A stretch of DNA of 64,000 bases from Fragilaria crotonensis (GCA_022925895.1 JAKSYS010000124.1:1-64000), one strand, 5' to 3'. Shown: positions 26,977 through 39,778, counted from the first letter of the stretch. Program-made: numbers and translations. The notes: generated by a model not told the origin, from the letters alone.

Positions 26977-29900
26977 TCACAAACTATGGGATCCACCTAA
27001 ACGATCATCAACGCCAATAACGCTTCCGACAACAGCCGTTGGCAATGAGCTTTCCAAGTCACCTCTTCCACCAATAAACTGATCACTTTGTTCGAGTAAC
27101 CATTCATACTTCGCGAGTGCTCCCCATTTACATCGGTACAAGTACATCGCTCGATCAAAATACTTACTGGCACAAACCAAATCGCCAACGCGCACCATGT
27201 GGAAACAAGTTTCTCGTTTGCCAAGCCTTCCATGTGCGCCCAACCTGTCGCTTCCATGTCGCCAATAGCTCGGCTGTATGCAGCAACAACCTCCTCCAGC
27301 TGGCCTTTCCTCTAGCTGCCATCTCTTCAGCTTCCAGCAATGCCAAAAGGAGTGCTGTTGGGTGAAAACCGAATTCTCTTTAAGGCTTTGTGGTTCTTTC
27401 GAGCTGCCTTAAGGTGAGCACGTTTTTCAGATGGAAAACGATGATAGAGTTCATAATGAATACTGGCCGCGAGATAGTACCAAAGTGAAACACTGAAGTA
27501 TGTTTGTGCGGACTGTCCAACCCTTTCGAGGTCTGGAAGAAAGCGTTCTGCCACATGGTATACACCGAAGTGATATGCCAACTGCATCTTGAAAAACCAC
27601 ACGGTCAACATAGGCAGTTCATTGCTTCCCTCACAAGCGAATTTGCAAAATTCGTCCTCATCCATGACATCGCCATTCAACGTCAGCAAATCTCGCCAGT
27701 TACATGAGCAGCATTGAAGATTGAGCACGTATTGCATCGACGGTTCCGACATTCGCAGTAACGCATGCCCGAATTGTGCAGATCTCTGATATTGCTCCCG
27801 CTGGAACTCTTCAACCGCCGCGAGATTTTGTCCGATCATACATCTGCTTTCCACGCAGACGGAAAGCGTGTAAACACCCCATGTAATGTCACCACATTCC
27901 AACCCAACATCCATGGCACGGTCAAACGATCCTATCAATCCGTCGACTGGTTCTTGGAAGTGCGAAGCGAGGGATTTGCTGGTTATGAGAGTTGCACACT
28001 CCACCTCTTTGCACTTCATTTGTTCCAACATCGCCAGCGCTAAGTTCCCAAACCTGCACCCTCGCATGTGATTTCCAAGGAAGACTTCAATCATACCAAA
28101 CGATGCAAAAGCAGGCGCACTGTAAGGGGACAATCCATATCTGAGTGTAAGCTCCACAGCCAATAGAGAATAGAATACTGTCTCGTTTTCGGCATTCTTC
28201 AGAACGCAGTATGCGCTGGCGTTGAAAAGTAACACGATTGCGGATGCCATCAATTGGTTTTCAATCAACGGAAGGGCGAGAATGCGTTGGTCAGACTTCC
28301 TCCCAAGCATTCTTTTCACTTTAAGCAACTTCAACACTACATGCAACATAGTGATTTTGGATGGCACTTTCACCCCAAGAATATTCAGCGATTCGTTTGC
28401 TACAGCAATCGATTCGTCAACGTCATTTTCTGCTATTCGAACCTCCATGTTGATCGACAACAAATTCAGATTTTGATGAACCGATTTGCTTCTCAACATG
28501 ACATCCCTGGTGACCGCCTTGCACGCGGTAAAGTCGCCAACAATCAACTCCGTCTTGGCAAGCAACTCCATCAACTCGAACGCAAGGTCAAAGTGTTCCT
28601 CCCACTTTGACTCGCCGTCAATAAGCTCAAGGCCACGGCGCAAGCAGTGCACAGCATCGATGAAAGCGGACTTCTCTTTGCAGTACTTCGCTGCTGCAAG
28701 ATTTAATCGAGCAAGCTCAACTCGTTGTGTGCCGTTTGGGCGGATATCGAACGCCTGATTCAAATGGTTGGCAGCTTGGTGTAACGATTCGGGATCCCCT
28801 CGCTGAAGGAACACATCCTCGATCAAACGATGCAATCTTTCTTTTTCGTCATCCTGAACCATCGACTGAAAGCACGCCTGAATCTTGTCGTGGCTAAACT
28901 GAAAGCCTTCTTTTGTCCGCTCCAGAAATCCTGCATTGATGGCTGCAAGAAGAAGAACGGATGCACTATCCAAAGAAAAAGCCTGTGACGCGCCCTCGTG
29001 TTTCCTGCTGTCATGTTCAAGAAATGCGTAAAAGACAACGTCACGGAGAATATCTTCTGCCATGCGAAAACCTACAAGGGAGGCAATCATGCAAGTTTTC
29101 TGCGCGCGTGGCGAAAGGCGCTGGACTTTATGCAACAGGAGATCGGCGAGACTATCAGACACCTGGGTTTGTCGACGAATCTTATCGATGTCAAAATGCC
29201 ACTTGTTTTTTGAGGAACATGTTAGCAAACCGTCGATCTGAATCGATTCAAACAATTGAAGAATGTGGAATGGGTTACCCGCTGTCTTTTGCCAGAGTAG
29301 CTCACTCAATTCACGGATGTCGTCGACTGAGTCTGGACCTAATTGAGAAGAAACCAACTGGTGCACAGCCGCACAGTCGAGGTTCTCAAGTCGAATGTCG
29401 AGGACATTGTCCTTGTCGACATGCCCGGACACAGAATCAGCAACGGTATTGGCATCCTCCTCACGATACGCGAAAATCAGCATCACATTTTGCCAGTGCT
29501 TATAATCCAAAAGCATGGCCAGCAGTTGTTTGGATCCCTCATCCATCCACTGAATGTCGTCAATGAAGAGGACGATTGGGTGTTTCTCCGACGATGCGCT
29601 GTGAAGGAAGCGCTTGCATGCTACTTTGAATTTGACAACGGCTGACTCGTTCTTGGTCTCGACATGAATCACTTCATGCTTTTCGCCATCGAGTCCTAAT
29701 GCTGAAAGACCGGAAATTGCTTTCGAAAGCAAGTAGAAATCAGGACCCATTGCTTGCTGAATTCTCGTTCGATCCTCGTCGAAGTCGGAAGACTGGCAAA
29801 TGAGGTCGCACAGGTCAGACAAGGCATCCATGAAGGCGGAGTATGGAGTGTGCACTCCAGGATTCTGGAAGAACTTTCCTGCGCAGAAATATGCACTGTC

Positions 29901-30383
29901 GCCATTGCAAATCTTCTCTCTCAGTGATTCGACTAAGGCTGTTTTACCTGATCCACTTGCGCCGTGAACAAATACGACCTTGGAGCTCTTTGCCTTGGTG
30001 GTCGCGACAAATGCGTCGAGGAGCTGCGAGGATTCCTCAGTACGTCCCCACAAGGAACGAGCTATTGGATTTTGCTCCCATTCTGACGCGTGATCATCGT
30101 TCGCCGTTGTTACGGTGCCAGTCAATGTAGACAAGTCATGCAAATCATCGATACGGTGTGGACAACTGTGCGTGGCCATGTTGTGTAGCTTCCTGTCAAA
30201 TCTGAGTTGAGGTTGTCCTGCGTTTTCTCCGTTATTCCTTCCGCAACAATTGGGCGGATTCAGCCATCTGGGAATGTCCCTGTCTATGGAGCTACACCAA
30301 GGTGGAGTAAAATCGTCTGTGACGTAGAAACCACTTTGGCATGGACCTTGGACATTGACAGTCTGGACGCTCGAACGTGCCAT
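26977..30383 (-). CDS. STAND/AAA-type ATPase with helical-repeat C-terminus
   Basis: A large P-loop protein. The ATG at 30383 starts an uninterrupted 1018-codon frame to 27327. Walker A is GASGSGKTAL (residues ~141-150); Walker B is LFIDDIQWMDEGS (~270-285), followed by LIFAYREED, the arrangement of AAA_16/STAND ATPases such as those fused to signalling kinases and cyclases. The rest (from ~residue 500) is alpha-helical with TPR-like spacing. Beyond 27327 clear continuation (LALLEAEEMAA, QLEEVVAAYSRAIGDM, VRVGDLVCASKYFDRAMYLY) runs in the other two frames to about 26977, so the natural protein is roughly 1130 residues and two or three one-base shifts separate its end. No kinase or cyclase domain is seen, so its output partner is unknown. 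Confidence 0.75.
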
Positions 30384-31193
30384 CTAATGATATCTACAGG
30401 AATATGTCAAAGAGGAAGTCGGACTTAAATCCATACGATTTATTGTGGTATCCAAGTCTTACATGGTGAAGGATGGAAGACTGCTTACAGCTATATATGA
30501 TTACGATTGGAAATCAGTTGAGTTCTACTATTCTACGTTTTCTGGACATACGAGAAAGCATGTTTTACATCTGCATCAAGAATGCCACGTAAACTGAGTA
30601 CTATTTGTTTTGATTCGGTATGCACGTGCGTACATGTACATAGAAAATGTTAATTTCGCTATGTCCTCGGAGTACTCGTACTATGACATATGGGTCCGAT
30701 TAGGTTTCACCAATTTGACGTCAGCATTTTTTAGCACTTTAGTTGTGGAATTTAACTTGCACGGAATCTTTCTCTTTGACTTTATCACCGCCCTCTTTTC
30801 AAACCAACTCTTGTGCAAAACTACGTTCTAGATAAGGAACATAAATCTGCTCCACATTTGTTTGAATAGAAATAAAAATGATCGTGTCTAGATGTGTATA
30901 AAACATGGTACCAGTAGTGGATTTGAGTTTACTCGCACAAAACTCATCATTTTGATATTTTACGACCACGATGGTATGGCACTTTGTCTCCCTGTCATTA
31001 TTGTTTCTCTTGTTGTTCTTGCTCTCCTTGCTGCTTTTGTTTCTCTTGTTGCCCTTGTTCTGTTTTCGCTCTTGTTTGCTCTCTATCTGTTGTCATTTTG
31101 CTTGCATTACTATAGCAACCACCTACCGATTAATTTGTTGCCAACCCCATGTTTCGGTCTCTTTAGGATCATCCACAACAAGAAGTACCATTG
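30384..31193. other. Intergenic with T-rich tract
   Basis: No gene supported. Contains the STAND gene promoter (reading left) and the upstream part of the MULE transposase unit. 30985-31110 is a T/C-rich low-complexity tract whose hydrophobic translation is an artefact of composition; it could be the polypyrimidine tract of an intron preceding 31194. Confidence 0.5.
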
Positions 31194-34100
31194 ATGCAGG
31201 ATCCCCATGCTGTGGACCAGACTCTATCTGCTCTCAAGGCTATGTCATGGACTGCTTCTTTGCCTTTCAAAGGTCATTTTTGTCATGCAACCGATGATTT
31301 CAATGCATCATTGGAAACGGAGTACGACCTCTTTCAGTACACTACCTCCATGTACAAGGGTTCCAAGCATATTATTCGGTTCAGTCCATCTCTTTATCCC
31401 ATCAATGGTGGATTTGAAAGGATTCAGGAGGCCATAGTCTTATCACTGACTTACTCCAAGCTGCCAAATCTGTTGGGAATTGTGCCCTTGTTTCCAATGG
31501 TTATGGTTTGCGTTCCCAACCAATGTCACAGATGTACTACTGACTGACCAACGCGTATTGAAATGCAGTAATTTCCGCCAGTATTCATCAGAAGAAGGAG
31601 GAATGTCCTGCACACCGAACCAAAGTACTGGAACCGATTCTTATCGTGTTACCACCTACACTGGTGATAAGAAGAATGCCCGTGGGTGCAAGAGTTCTGG
31701 CATCGGATTGAAACGTCGCAATTCAACTCTACGTGGTAACTCCTGCACTTGTCGTGTCAAATTCACACTCCGAATTGACCATAATAGCTTTTCCTTGTTT
31801 GCGGAATTGGAAACAATCAGCACACTGGCCATCCTCCTCTTCTTTCCAATGAAATAAGGAATCGTAAACGCTTTCTTGACATTACAACCCTGGAAACTGT
31901 TGCTGCAATGAGTGTTGCCAACATCCAGCCTGCCCAAGCGGCTCTGTTTACTAAAACCCGTACGGGTCAGATTTTTACTCGTGGTCAGATGGCATATGTG
32001 CAAGGATTTACAAAAATGGCAAAAGACTTCATGGCTTCCCCAAATGTTCATGCTACCACAACAGCATCGGAGTCTTCACCCTGTGAGAATATGTTGAGTT
32101 ACTTACAAAAAAGTGGTGCCTCGTATGTCTGTCTGTATCATCATGGCAAATCAAAAGAACTACGTGGTAACAGTGTAAAGGCTGCACGTACTGAAGCCAT
32201 TCCTCATGATTTATCAGGTGAACTAACCAGCCTTTCTGTTATCCCAACTGATGATGACACTGATGACACTTCACCTATTCACGAGAAGCCAGTACCTCTG
32301 GAGGTGGCAGAGACATCCACTTTTAAGAAATATGCTTTGGAAAGCAGACTTGCGGTTGGTGCAAGGGAAGACCAGGATATACTCATTGCCTGTTGTTGGG
32401 TTTTACCAGAAGGCAGGCGCCTGTTCCACGCTTTTCCTGAAGTTGTATGCGTTGACGGCACTCATGAGACGAACAATGAAAGCAGACCATTGCTGACACT
32501 CTCTGTGAAAGATTCAAATGGAAAGGTGACTGTGGTTGTTAGGTGCATTGCCCCGAATGAACGATCTTGGTTCTTCCGTTGGCTATTCCAAGAAGCCATT
32601 CCTGTTCTTCTTGGTGCACAATCACTACATGCTGTGAAACTTATCATGACTGACGGTGATTCCCAAGAAATGACACAAGTTGACTATGCCATCTCCACAC
32701 ATTTTGTCAATGCGTACTCGATGTGGGTGGCACCTTGTTGATCAAGGCTGGCGACGAAATTGTAAAGGCTTGGGTTATCGGAGAGGCAAGGATGATGCCG
32801 CCAAGAGGCAGGTAAGAGTAATAAAAACCTGGATCTACAGCTGGATGCGCCGAGGGATACTTTTCCAAGACGAGTACGAAATGTGAGTACACCTACATGT
32901 TTATTCTGTGTGTTATCTGTGATACCATTTTTCTAAAAGAATCGTCAACATCAAAGAAGTTACGCCCTTTTACATATGTACTTGAAATCAGACACTATTA
33001 AGGCAATTTTTGGGGAGGACGGTGGAGAAAAGATATTGCACTTTATCCGCAATTACATAATTCCACAAGAGCAGAGTTATTGCTTTTATCTGAGGAAGGG
33101 TGAGACACTTGAGACCAACACAAATTCTGGGCACGAAGGTACAAATAATGCTATCAAAGCTGGTCCTTCCTGTGCTTCCACAGCATGGTGTTGACAAATC
33201 TGTCAAAATTCAAGTTGACACCGATTCCAACAAATTTGACCTATACCAACGATATATGGCTAGTGCCCTGTTTGGAAGAGCAACCTGGAGTAACTCTCCC
33301 ACCGTCAATGATGTCACCCTTCCTGCAGAGTTCATGTTGAAATTCGCTCTTGATCAATGCGAGAGCTATGCTTCTTGGAGAGCAAGCCCTTTCAAATGGC
33401 TTGTTGTTCGGTCAGTTGACCGTGATGTCCATTCTTTGATTCCATGCTTCCACAGAGTGTACACTGTCACCTCACAAGACTTTGACAACAGGGTTTGTCT
33501 GATGTGTGACTGCAACTACTACGAATGCAATGGTGTCATCTGCCCACACATGATGCATGTGAAGAAGTATTATGCAAGCAATCAAACATCAGTCACCACG
33601 ACATTTCAGTACGTTGGTGGAAATCATATATTTATTTCTCAATGAAGAAGGAGAGTGATTGCTCACTAACTGAGAAAGAGATAAAGCAGAAGCTGGAATC
33701 AATACGTGAGAATGATTGCAAAGGCCCAAACTTTATTCCAAAGAATGACGATCATACTTTCTCTCCATTCCATCGTGTCTACAAGTGTGGGAAGAATTCA
33801 AATGAGCAATTCAGAAATGCCACTGAAAGTACCATTGACTCCCTTTCCAAAAACCCTCAAAACTGGACAGTGTCGTAAACTACACCAGGGATGAGGTTGA
33901 GATTGCCCTGAAGAATGCCAAAAATACTGTTCCCGTATCAATGTCGCAAGAGATCCACTTGCCTGAGGAACCACTCATCGACGCTGGTCATGAAACTGAG
34001 CACACGAATACTCATCTTGACGACAATGACGACATCCTCATGGAATCTGAGTTTAGAAACTGACTGCATTGATTTTGGATCACGTGCTCTTCACCATGAA

Positions 34101-34349
34101 GACGTATCCGAATTGGAACGTTACAATGCGTACGACAGCATTATGCCAAGAGCAAAGGAACTAGTTAGTCTTGTTGATGCCTCAAAAGCCCACAAGAGAG
34201 GTCTTCTTGTTGAGGAGGCACTCGACAAGATTATCTTCACCGAGAAAGCCAACATGGCTTCTGAGAAACCACCACCCAAAGGGTCCCTAGTTTCAGGGTG
34301 TCCTGTTGGCAAGGTGTGCAAAACATATGTCTCATCATGGAGTTTTTAA
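31194..34349 (+). CDS. MULE-superfamily transposase (copy 1), frame-broken
   Basis: Cut-and-paste transposase of the Mutator-like type. Parts in order: FAR1/WRKY-GCM1-like zinc region with NSCTCRVKFTLRID and GNNQHTGHPPL (31740-31840); MULE catalytic core with VCVDGTHETNNESRPLL (about 32445), a strand through ERSWFFRWLFQEAIP and LIMTDGDSQEM (about 32640); a CGWHLVDQGW block (about 32710-32760); GHEGTNNAIK (about 33135), likely the catalytic Glu; and a SWIM zinc finger CDCNYYECNGVICPH at 33505-33555. A 57-bp GT-AG intron fits at 32883-32939. A C-terminal tail runs to 34349. Similarity passes between frames at least five times, so the copy is damaged or the sequence has length errors. ATG at 31194 chosen; an upstream exon is possible. 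It points toward the 34424-35575 array. Confidence 0.85.
32883..32939 (+). other. Probable intron in MULE copy 1
   Basis: GTGAGT donor and TTCTAAAAG acceptor, 57 bp, separating two stretches that both match MULE transposases. Confidence 0.55.
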
Positions 34350-34423
34350 AAGTAGTACATTTAGAATTAATAACAATGTTGACTTAGACTTTCGTTCTTG
34401 TTCGACATCATGACTAGGATGGG

Positions 34424-35575
34424 GACTATTTGGTGATCGAAATTGATCTTCAAATAGTCATCACAGTACGAGTATCACAAGTACAGTCGAAGGTGACTAT
34501 TTGGTGATCGAAATTCGATCTTCAAATAGTCATCACAGTACAGTATCACCAGTACAGTACAATGGCGACTATTTGGTGATCGAAATTCGATCTTCAAATA
34601 GTCGTCACAATACAGTATCACCAGTACAGTACAATGGCGACTATTTGGTGATCGAAATTCGATCTTCAAATAGTCATCACAGTACGAGTACCACCAGTAC
34701 AGTACGACGGTGACTATTTGGTGATCGAGTTCGATCTTCAAATAGTCGTCACAGTCTGATATCACCAGTACAGTACAATGGCGACTATTTGGTGATCGAA
34801 ATTCGATCTTCAAATAGTCGTCACAGTCTGAGTATCACCAGTACAGTACAATGGCGACTATTTGGTGATCGAAATCGATCTTCAAATAGTCGTCTGTCTA
34901 GTATCACCAGTACAGTACAATGGCGACTATTTGGTGATCGAAATTCGATCTTCAAATAGTCATCACATACCACCAGTACAGTACAACGGTGACTATTTGG
35001 TGATCGAAATTCGATCTTCAAATAGTCATCACAGTACAGTATCACCAGTACAGTACGAAGGTGACTATTTGGTGATCGAAATTCGATCTTCAAATAGTCA
35101 TCACAGTACAGTATCACCAGTACAGTACAATGGCGACTATTTGGTGATCGAAATTCGATCTTCAAATAGTCGTCACAGTACAGTATCACCAGTACAGTAC
35201 AATGGCGACTATTTGGTGATCGAAATTCGATCTTCAAATAGTCATCACAGTCGATACCACCAGTACAGTACGACGGTGACTATTTGGTGATCGAAATCGA
35301 TCTTCAAATAGTCGTCACAGTACAAGTATCACCAGTACAGTACAATGGCGACTATTTGGTGATCGAAATTCGATCTTCAAATAGTCGTCACAGTACGAGT
35401 ATCACCAGTACAGTACGACGGTGACTATTTGGTGATCGAAATTCGATCTTCAAATAGTCATCACAGTCTGAGTACCACCAGTACAGTACAATGGCGACTA
35501 TTTGGTGATCGAAATTCGATCTTCAAATAGTCGTCACAGTCATATCACCAGTACAGTACGACGGCGACTATTTGG
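34424..35575 (+). repeat. Tandem array 1 of palindromic ~72-bp unit
   Basis: About 16-17 head-to-tail copies of a ~72-bp unit. Half of each unit is a near-perfect 37-bp palindrome bounded by GACTATTTG and CAAATAGTC; the other half is a GTAC-rich linker (CACCAGTACAGTACAATGG). Copies differ by a few bases. Relative to the arrays at 37070-38841 and 42612-43297 the unit is inverted (GGTG to the left and CTTC to the right of the palindrome centre here, the reverse there). Confidence 0.93.
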
Positions 35576-36898
35576 TATTATTGTTTCCTCCAACAACTGC
35601 TGTCTTCAGGTATAACGACACACAAAACACATCTTTCTCTTGATATTGCAATGTGCGGGATGTCAAACAGTGCTGATACAATGGATTGAAAAGTAACATA
35701 TCTCCCGGCCTCAGTGCCACGGCAACCCTTGTTCTGCAAATGCAAAGTAGTTCGTTACGTCGGCATCCAATCGGTATTTATCAAACCGACCCGGTTGCAA
35801 TCCATGTTGCGAAATAATGGTTGTCAAGGAATAGAAAAAATCCTCATCGGTATGCGAATTCAAACAATAGTTTTGCCACAGGCAAGACTACCCCAAATTG
35901 GTTCAGATGGCATACCTACCATACTTGGCCAATCGGCAAACCATTGGGCACTACGGAGTCCTCGAAGATCATTCCCTGGAATGAATCCTTTGCAACTTCA
36001 TGACACCTCTTCATTAAGTCACGGATTTGTGTCTTGCTCCAGTCACTTAATGTTTTCGCCAAGACTCGATAATACCAGTTGAACCACGGTTTGGCTTTAA
36101 CCCAACAGTGGTGTATTTGCCATTATCTTCCGCAACAGGTACTCGTTTAATTCCACGCACTTCTGCTTTGGATTCTGCATCCTCAAGTGCATGAAGTGCC
36201 TCGATGGTTTGGTTAACCCTTGTAAGTTTTTCAACAACATACGGACGTGGGATCAAAGTGAATACGTTATCCCCACTCGGTAAAATCAAACGGGCACCAG
36301 ACATAGTGTCAATGACTTTAAGATCATTGATTGCAAACAGCATGTGCGCATCACCTATGCATTTGCGAAGTCTCGTTGAGTTTTCCATATCGGCTCCACT
36401 ATAGAATAATGGTTTACAACTGTTCTGCAACAGTGTTTTGCCCAGTGAATGCTCATGGGACGACGAAACTTGCATCAAACTATCTAGCCTTTTCTTCTTC
36501 AAATAATTGCGCTTCTTTGCATAAACACTCTTTGGCTTGCCATTTTCTATTGCCTTCTTGTATGCTTCCTGCGTCGTGATGCTTGACTTTTTCCTTGATT
36601 TATATACATGTTGAAAACCTCGTTTTCCAGTCTTGCCAATGTTCTCACTTGTGGTATCATTCTGTACAACCGTACTCCTCATCATGCTTTTTGTGACGTC
36701 AAGGTTGGAACTGCTGTTACTGTGCCCCGAGTCACAGATAACAGTGACCTGTTTTGACGTCCTCATGATGGTTTCCTCGTTGCTACATTTGCATTCCACA
36801 ACCGTACTCCTCATCATGCTTTTTGTGACGTCAAGGTTGGAACTGCTGTTACTGTGCCCCGAGTCACAGATAACAGTGACCTGTTTTGACGTCCTCAT
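35568..36898 (-). CDS. Putative 2-oxoglutarate/Fe(II) oxygenase-like protein (copy 1), frame-broken
   Basis: An unrecognised family seen twice in the window (also 54181-55486). Layout: two copies of a Cys/Ser-rich motif (TVICDSGHSNSSSNLD) at the N-terminus; a basic linker (GKRGFQHVYKS, KPKSVYAKKRNYLKKKR); a conserved core (LKVIDTMSGARLILPSGD; VAEDNGKY.TVGLKP.RGSTG); then SHTDEDFFYSL with an HxD pair at 35854-35846, LRPGDMLLFNPLYQHCL with a distal His at 35672-35670, and an Arg five residues on. HxD plus distal His after a GD-loop is the iron-binding pattern of 2OG/Fe(II) oxygenases; that assignment is inference. The frame is open from 36898 (first ATG) to 36047 and continues after at least two shifts to a TAG at 35570-35568, which lies inside the last palindrome of array 1. 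Confidence 0.5.
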
Positions 36899-36908
36899 GA
36901 TGGTTTCC
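36668..36908 (-). repeat. Tandem duplication inside copy-1 oxygenase-like gene
   Basis: Two almost identical 109-bp copies (36668-36776 and 36800-36908) with a 132-bp period, i.e. exactly 44 codons, so the duplication keeps the frame and doubles the N-terminal motif. Confidence 0.9.
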
Positions 36909-37069
36909 AAGTTGCTTCTGCCGTTTGATAACCATTCGCAACAGCGTTGGGCAAGGAATCGAAGGAGGAAAAATGTGATCAGAGTTTATACTTTCTGTCA
37001 CGTCGCATGTGTCAGAAGTACGTCAGTGCTCAAGGGCGACATCACTCAGAACACTCGTCAAAGAACAAA

Positions 37070-38841
37070 ATTCGTACACCAAATAGTCGTCATCGTACTG
37101 TCATACTGTTACTTGTTCATTCGTGACTATTTGAAGAACAAAATTCGTACACCAAATAGTCGTCATCGTACTGTCATAGTGTTACTTGTTCATTCGTGAC
37201 TATTTGAAGATCGAAATTCGTACACCAAATAGTCGTCATCGTACTGACATACTGTTACTTGTCCATTCGTGACTATTTGAAGATCGAAATTCGTACACCA
37301 AATAGTCGTCATCGTACTGACATACTGTTACTTGTCCATTTGAGACTATTTGAAGATCGAAATTCGTACACCAAATAGTCGTCTTCGTACCGTCATACTG
37401 TTACTTGTCCATTCGTGACTATTTGAAGATCAAAATTGTACACAAAATAGTCGTCATCGTACCGTCATACTGTTACTTGTCCATTCGTGACTATTTGAAG
37501 ATCGAAATTCGTACACCAAATAGTCGTCATCGTACTGACATACTGTTACTTGTCCATTTGAGACTATTTGAAGATCGAAATTCGTACACCAAATAGTCGT
37601 CTTCGTACCGTCATACTGTTACTTGTCCATTCGTGACTATTTGAAGATCAAAATTCGTACACCAAATAGTCGTCATCGTACCGTCATACTGTTACTTGTC
37701 CATTCGCGACTATTTGAAGATCGAAATTCGTACACCAAATAGTCGTCATCGTACTGACATACTGTTACTTGTCCATTCGTGACTATTTGAAGATCAAAAT
37801 TCGTACACCAAATAGTCGTCTTCGTATCATACTGTTACTTGTCCATTCGCGACTATTTGAAGATCGAAATTCGTACACCAAATAGTCGTCTTCGTACTGA
37901 TCATACTGTTACTTGTCCATTCGTGACTATTTGAAGATCAAAATTCGTACACAAATAGTCGTCATCACGTCATACTGTTACTTGTCCATTCGCGACTATT
38001 TGAAGATCGAAATTCGTACACCAAATAGTCGTCATCGTACTGACATACTGTTACTTGTCCATTCGTGACTATTTGAAGATCAAAATTCGTACACCAAATA
38101 GTCGTCTTCGTACTGACATACTGTTACTTGTCCATTCGTGACTATTTGAAGATCAAAATTCGTACACCAAATAGTCGTCATCGTACTGACATACTGTTAC
38201 TTGTCCATTCGTGACTATTTGAAGATCGAAATTCGTACGCAAATAGTCGTCATCGTACTGACATACTGTTACTTGTCCATTCGTGACTATTTGAAGATCA
38301 AATTCGTACACCAAATAGTCGTCATCGTACCGTCATACTGTTACTTGTCCATTCGCGACTATTTGAAGATCGAAATTCGTACACAAATAGTCGTCATCGT
38401 CTGACTACTGTTACTTGTCCATTCGTGACTATTTGAAGATCAAAATTCGTACACCAAATAGTCGTCTTCGTACTGACATACTGTTACTTGTCCATTCGCG
38501 ACTATTTGAAGATCGAAATTGTACACAAATAGTCGTCATCGTACTGACATACTGTTACTTGTCCATTCGTGACTATTTGAAGATCGAAATTCGTACACCA
38601 AATAGTCGTCATCGTACTGACATACTGTTACTTGTCCATTCGTGACTATTTGAAGATCAAAATTCGTACACCAAATAGTCGTCTTCGTACCGTCATACTG
38701 TTACTTGTCCATTCGCGACTATTTGAAGATCGAAATTCGTACACCAAATAGTCGTCTTCGTCTGTCATACTGTTACTTGTCCATTCGTGACTATTTGAAG
38801 ATCGAAATTACGGGTTACTTCGTCTAAGAAGACTATTTGAA
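37070..38841 (-). repeat. Tandem array 2 of palindromic ~71-bp unit
   Basis: About 24-25 copies of a ~71-bp unit with the same GACTATTTG...CAAATAGTC palindrome as array 1 but a different linker (CATACTGTTACTTGTCCATT). Orientation is opposite to array 1, so the two arrays form long inverted ends around the oxygenase-like gene. In parts, units with CGTGAC and CGCGAC alternate, a two-unit higher-order repeat. Confidence 0.93.
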
Positions 38842-39022
38842 GATCAGAATCTGTACACAATTAGTGCAATCGACACTGTGAGCATCTGCACCTGATTTGT
38901 ATATGTTGAAGGTCGTCAAGTCTTAAACAACTCATCTCCCTCAGTATGCCCCGAAGACAAAGAGCGCCGAAGGCAACCAGTACGCATGACGATGATCCAT
39001 TTGACGGATGTGAACCCCAGTA

Positions 39023-39778
39023 ATGAAGACGATGATTGAGATGATGAAATGGCACCACCGCATTCCACGTGATCAATTACCAACGTTCCTACAGGAATAT
39101 CGTATTCTTCACTTTGTTGGAAGAGAAGATGAATACAATGCGAGTGATACTGTTTATGAATTGTATCATGTTATATTCGACGACCATTCAGATCGGAAGT
39201 CACTGTCATCTTGCCTTGGTAAGGGCGAGACACTTAGTATATGGGAAAAGGAGAAACCCACTGCTATATGCGCTATAACGTTTGTACAACGAGAGAACGC
39301 TGTTTTGGTTCTTTTTTTGGCAACAAAGGTTGACTATCAGGCCAACGGAATGGCAACTTTTTTGCTTTCGATTATGCATCAAGTTGTAAGGTGTAGGGTG
39401 GGTGTTGATGAAGTAAATGTTTATTTGAAAGCAAATCCGACCGCGAACAAAGTGGCATGGGGTTATTATTCAAGACGCAACTTTGCCGAAATGGCTGAAG
39501 GGACTGAAGCATTTCCTAAAGTTTTGAGAGACTGTTTTGTCAATGAGGTTGATGATAGTCCACTCAAGGACTATCTCGGATTCAGCAACGATTTGAAGTG
39601 GTTGACGATTTGCCTTACACGTGAATATTTTGCCTTCCCACAAGAATCCAGAAACCAGATAGTATTGAAAAGGTTGTTCAACAATCCCAATGACAACACC
39701 ATTGATTGTCCATCCGTGTATGCCTTCTTCCCGAAACTTAACATACGAAGAGGCAACATTTTGTACACCAACTTATGA
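39023..39778 (+). CDS. GNAT acetyltransferase-like protein
   Basis: An intact 251-codon frame from ATG 39023. The segment AVLVLFLATKVDYQANGMATFLLSIM matches GNAT motif A: a beta strand then Q-x-x-G-x-A, the acetyl-CoA pyrophosphate loop. After it, VYLKANPTANKVAWGYYSRRNF matches the later GNAT helix-strand (N...A..FY...GF). It lies between array 2 and array 3, overlaps the start of the next frame by 89 bp, and may be joined to it in one protein (next gene in another frame). Acetylated substrate unknown. Confidence 0.6.
   Translation: MKTMIEMMKWHHRIPRDQLPTFLQEYRILHFVGREDEYNASDTVYELYHVIFDDHSDRKSLSSCLGKGETLSIWEKEKPTAICAITFVQRENAVLVLFLATKVDYQANGMATFLLSIMHQVVRCRVGVDEVNVYLKANPTANKVAWGYYSRRNFAEMAEGTEAFPKVLRDCFVNEVDDSPLKDYLGFSNDLKWLTICLTREYFAFPQESRNQIVLKRLFNNPNDNTIDCPSVYAFFPKLNIRRGNILYTNL

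Noticed and set aside
30971-31297. Leu/Phe-rich hydrophobic frame resembling a membrane protein
   Set aside because: Composition effect of a T/C-rich tract, no conserved motif, and it overlaps the better supported start of the MULE coding region.
34475-35290. Open frames on both strands with repeated VIEIRSSNSHH / LKIEFRSPNSRH phrases
   Set aside because: Translations of the palindromic ~72-bp array, the same on both strands; no gene.
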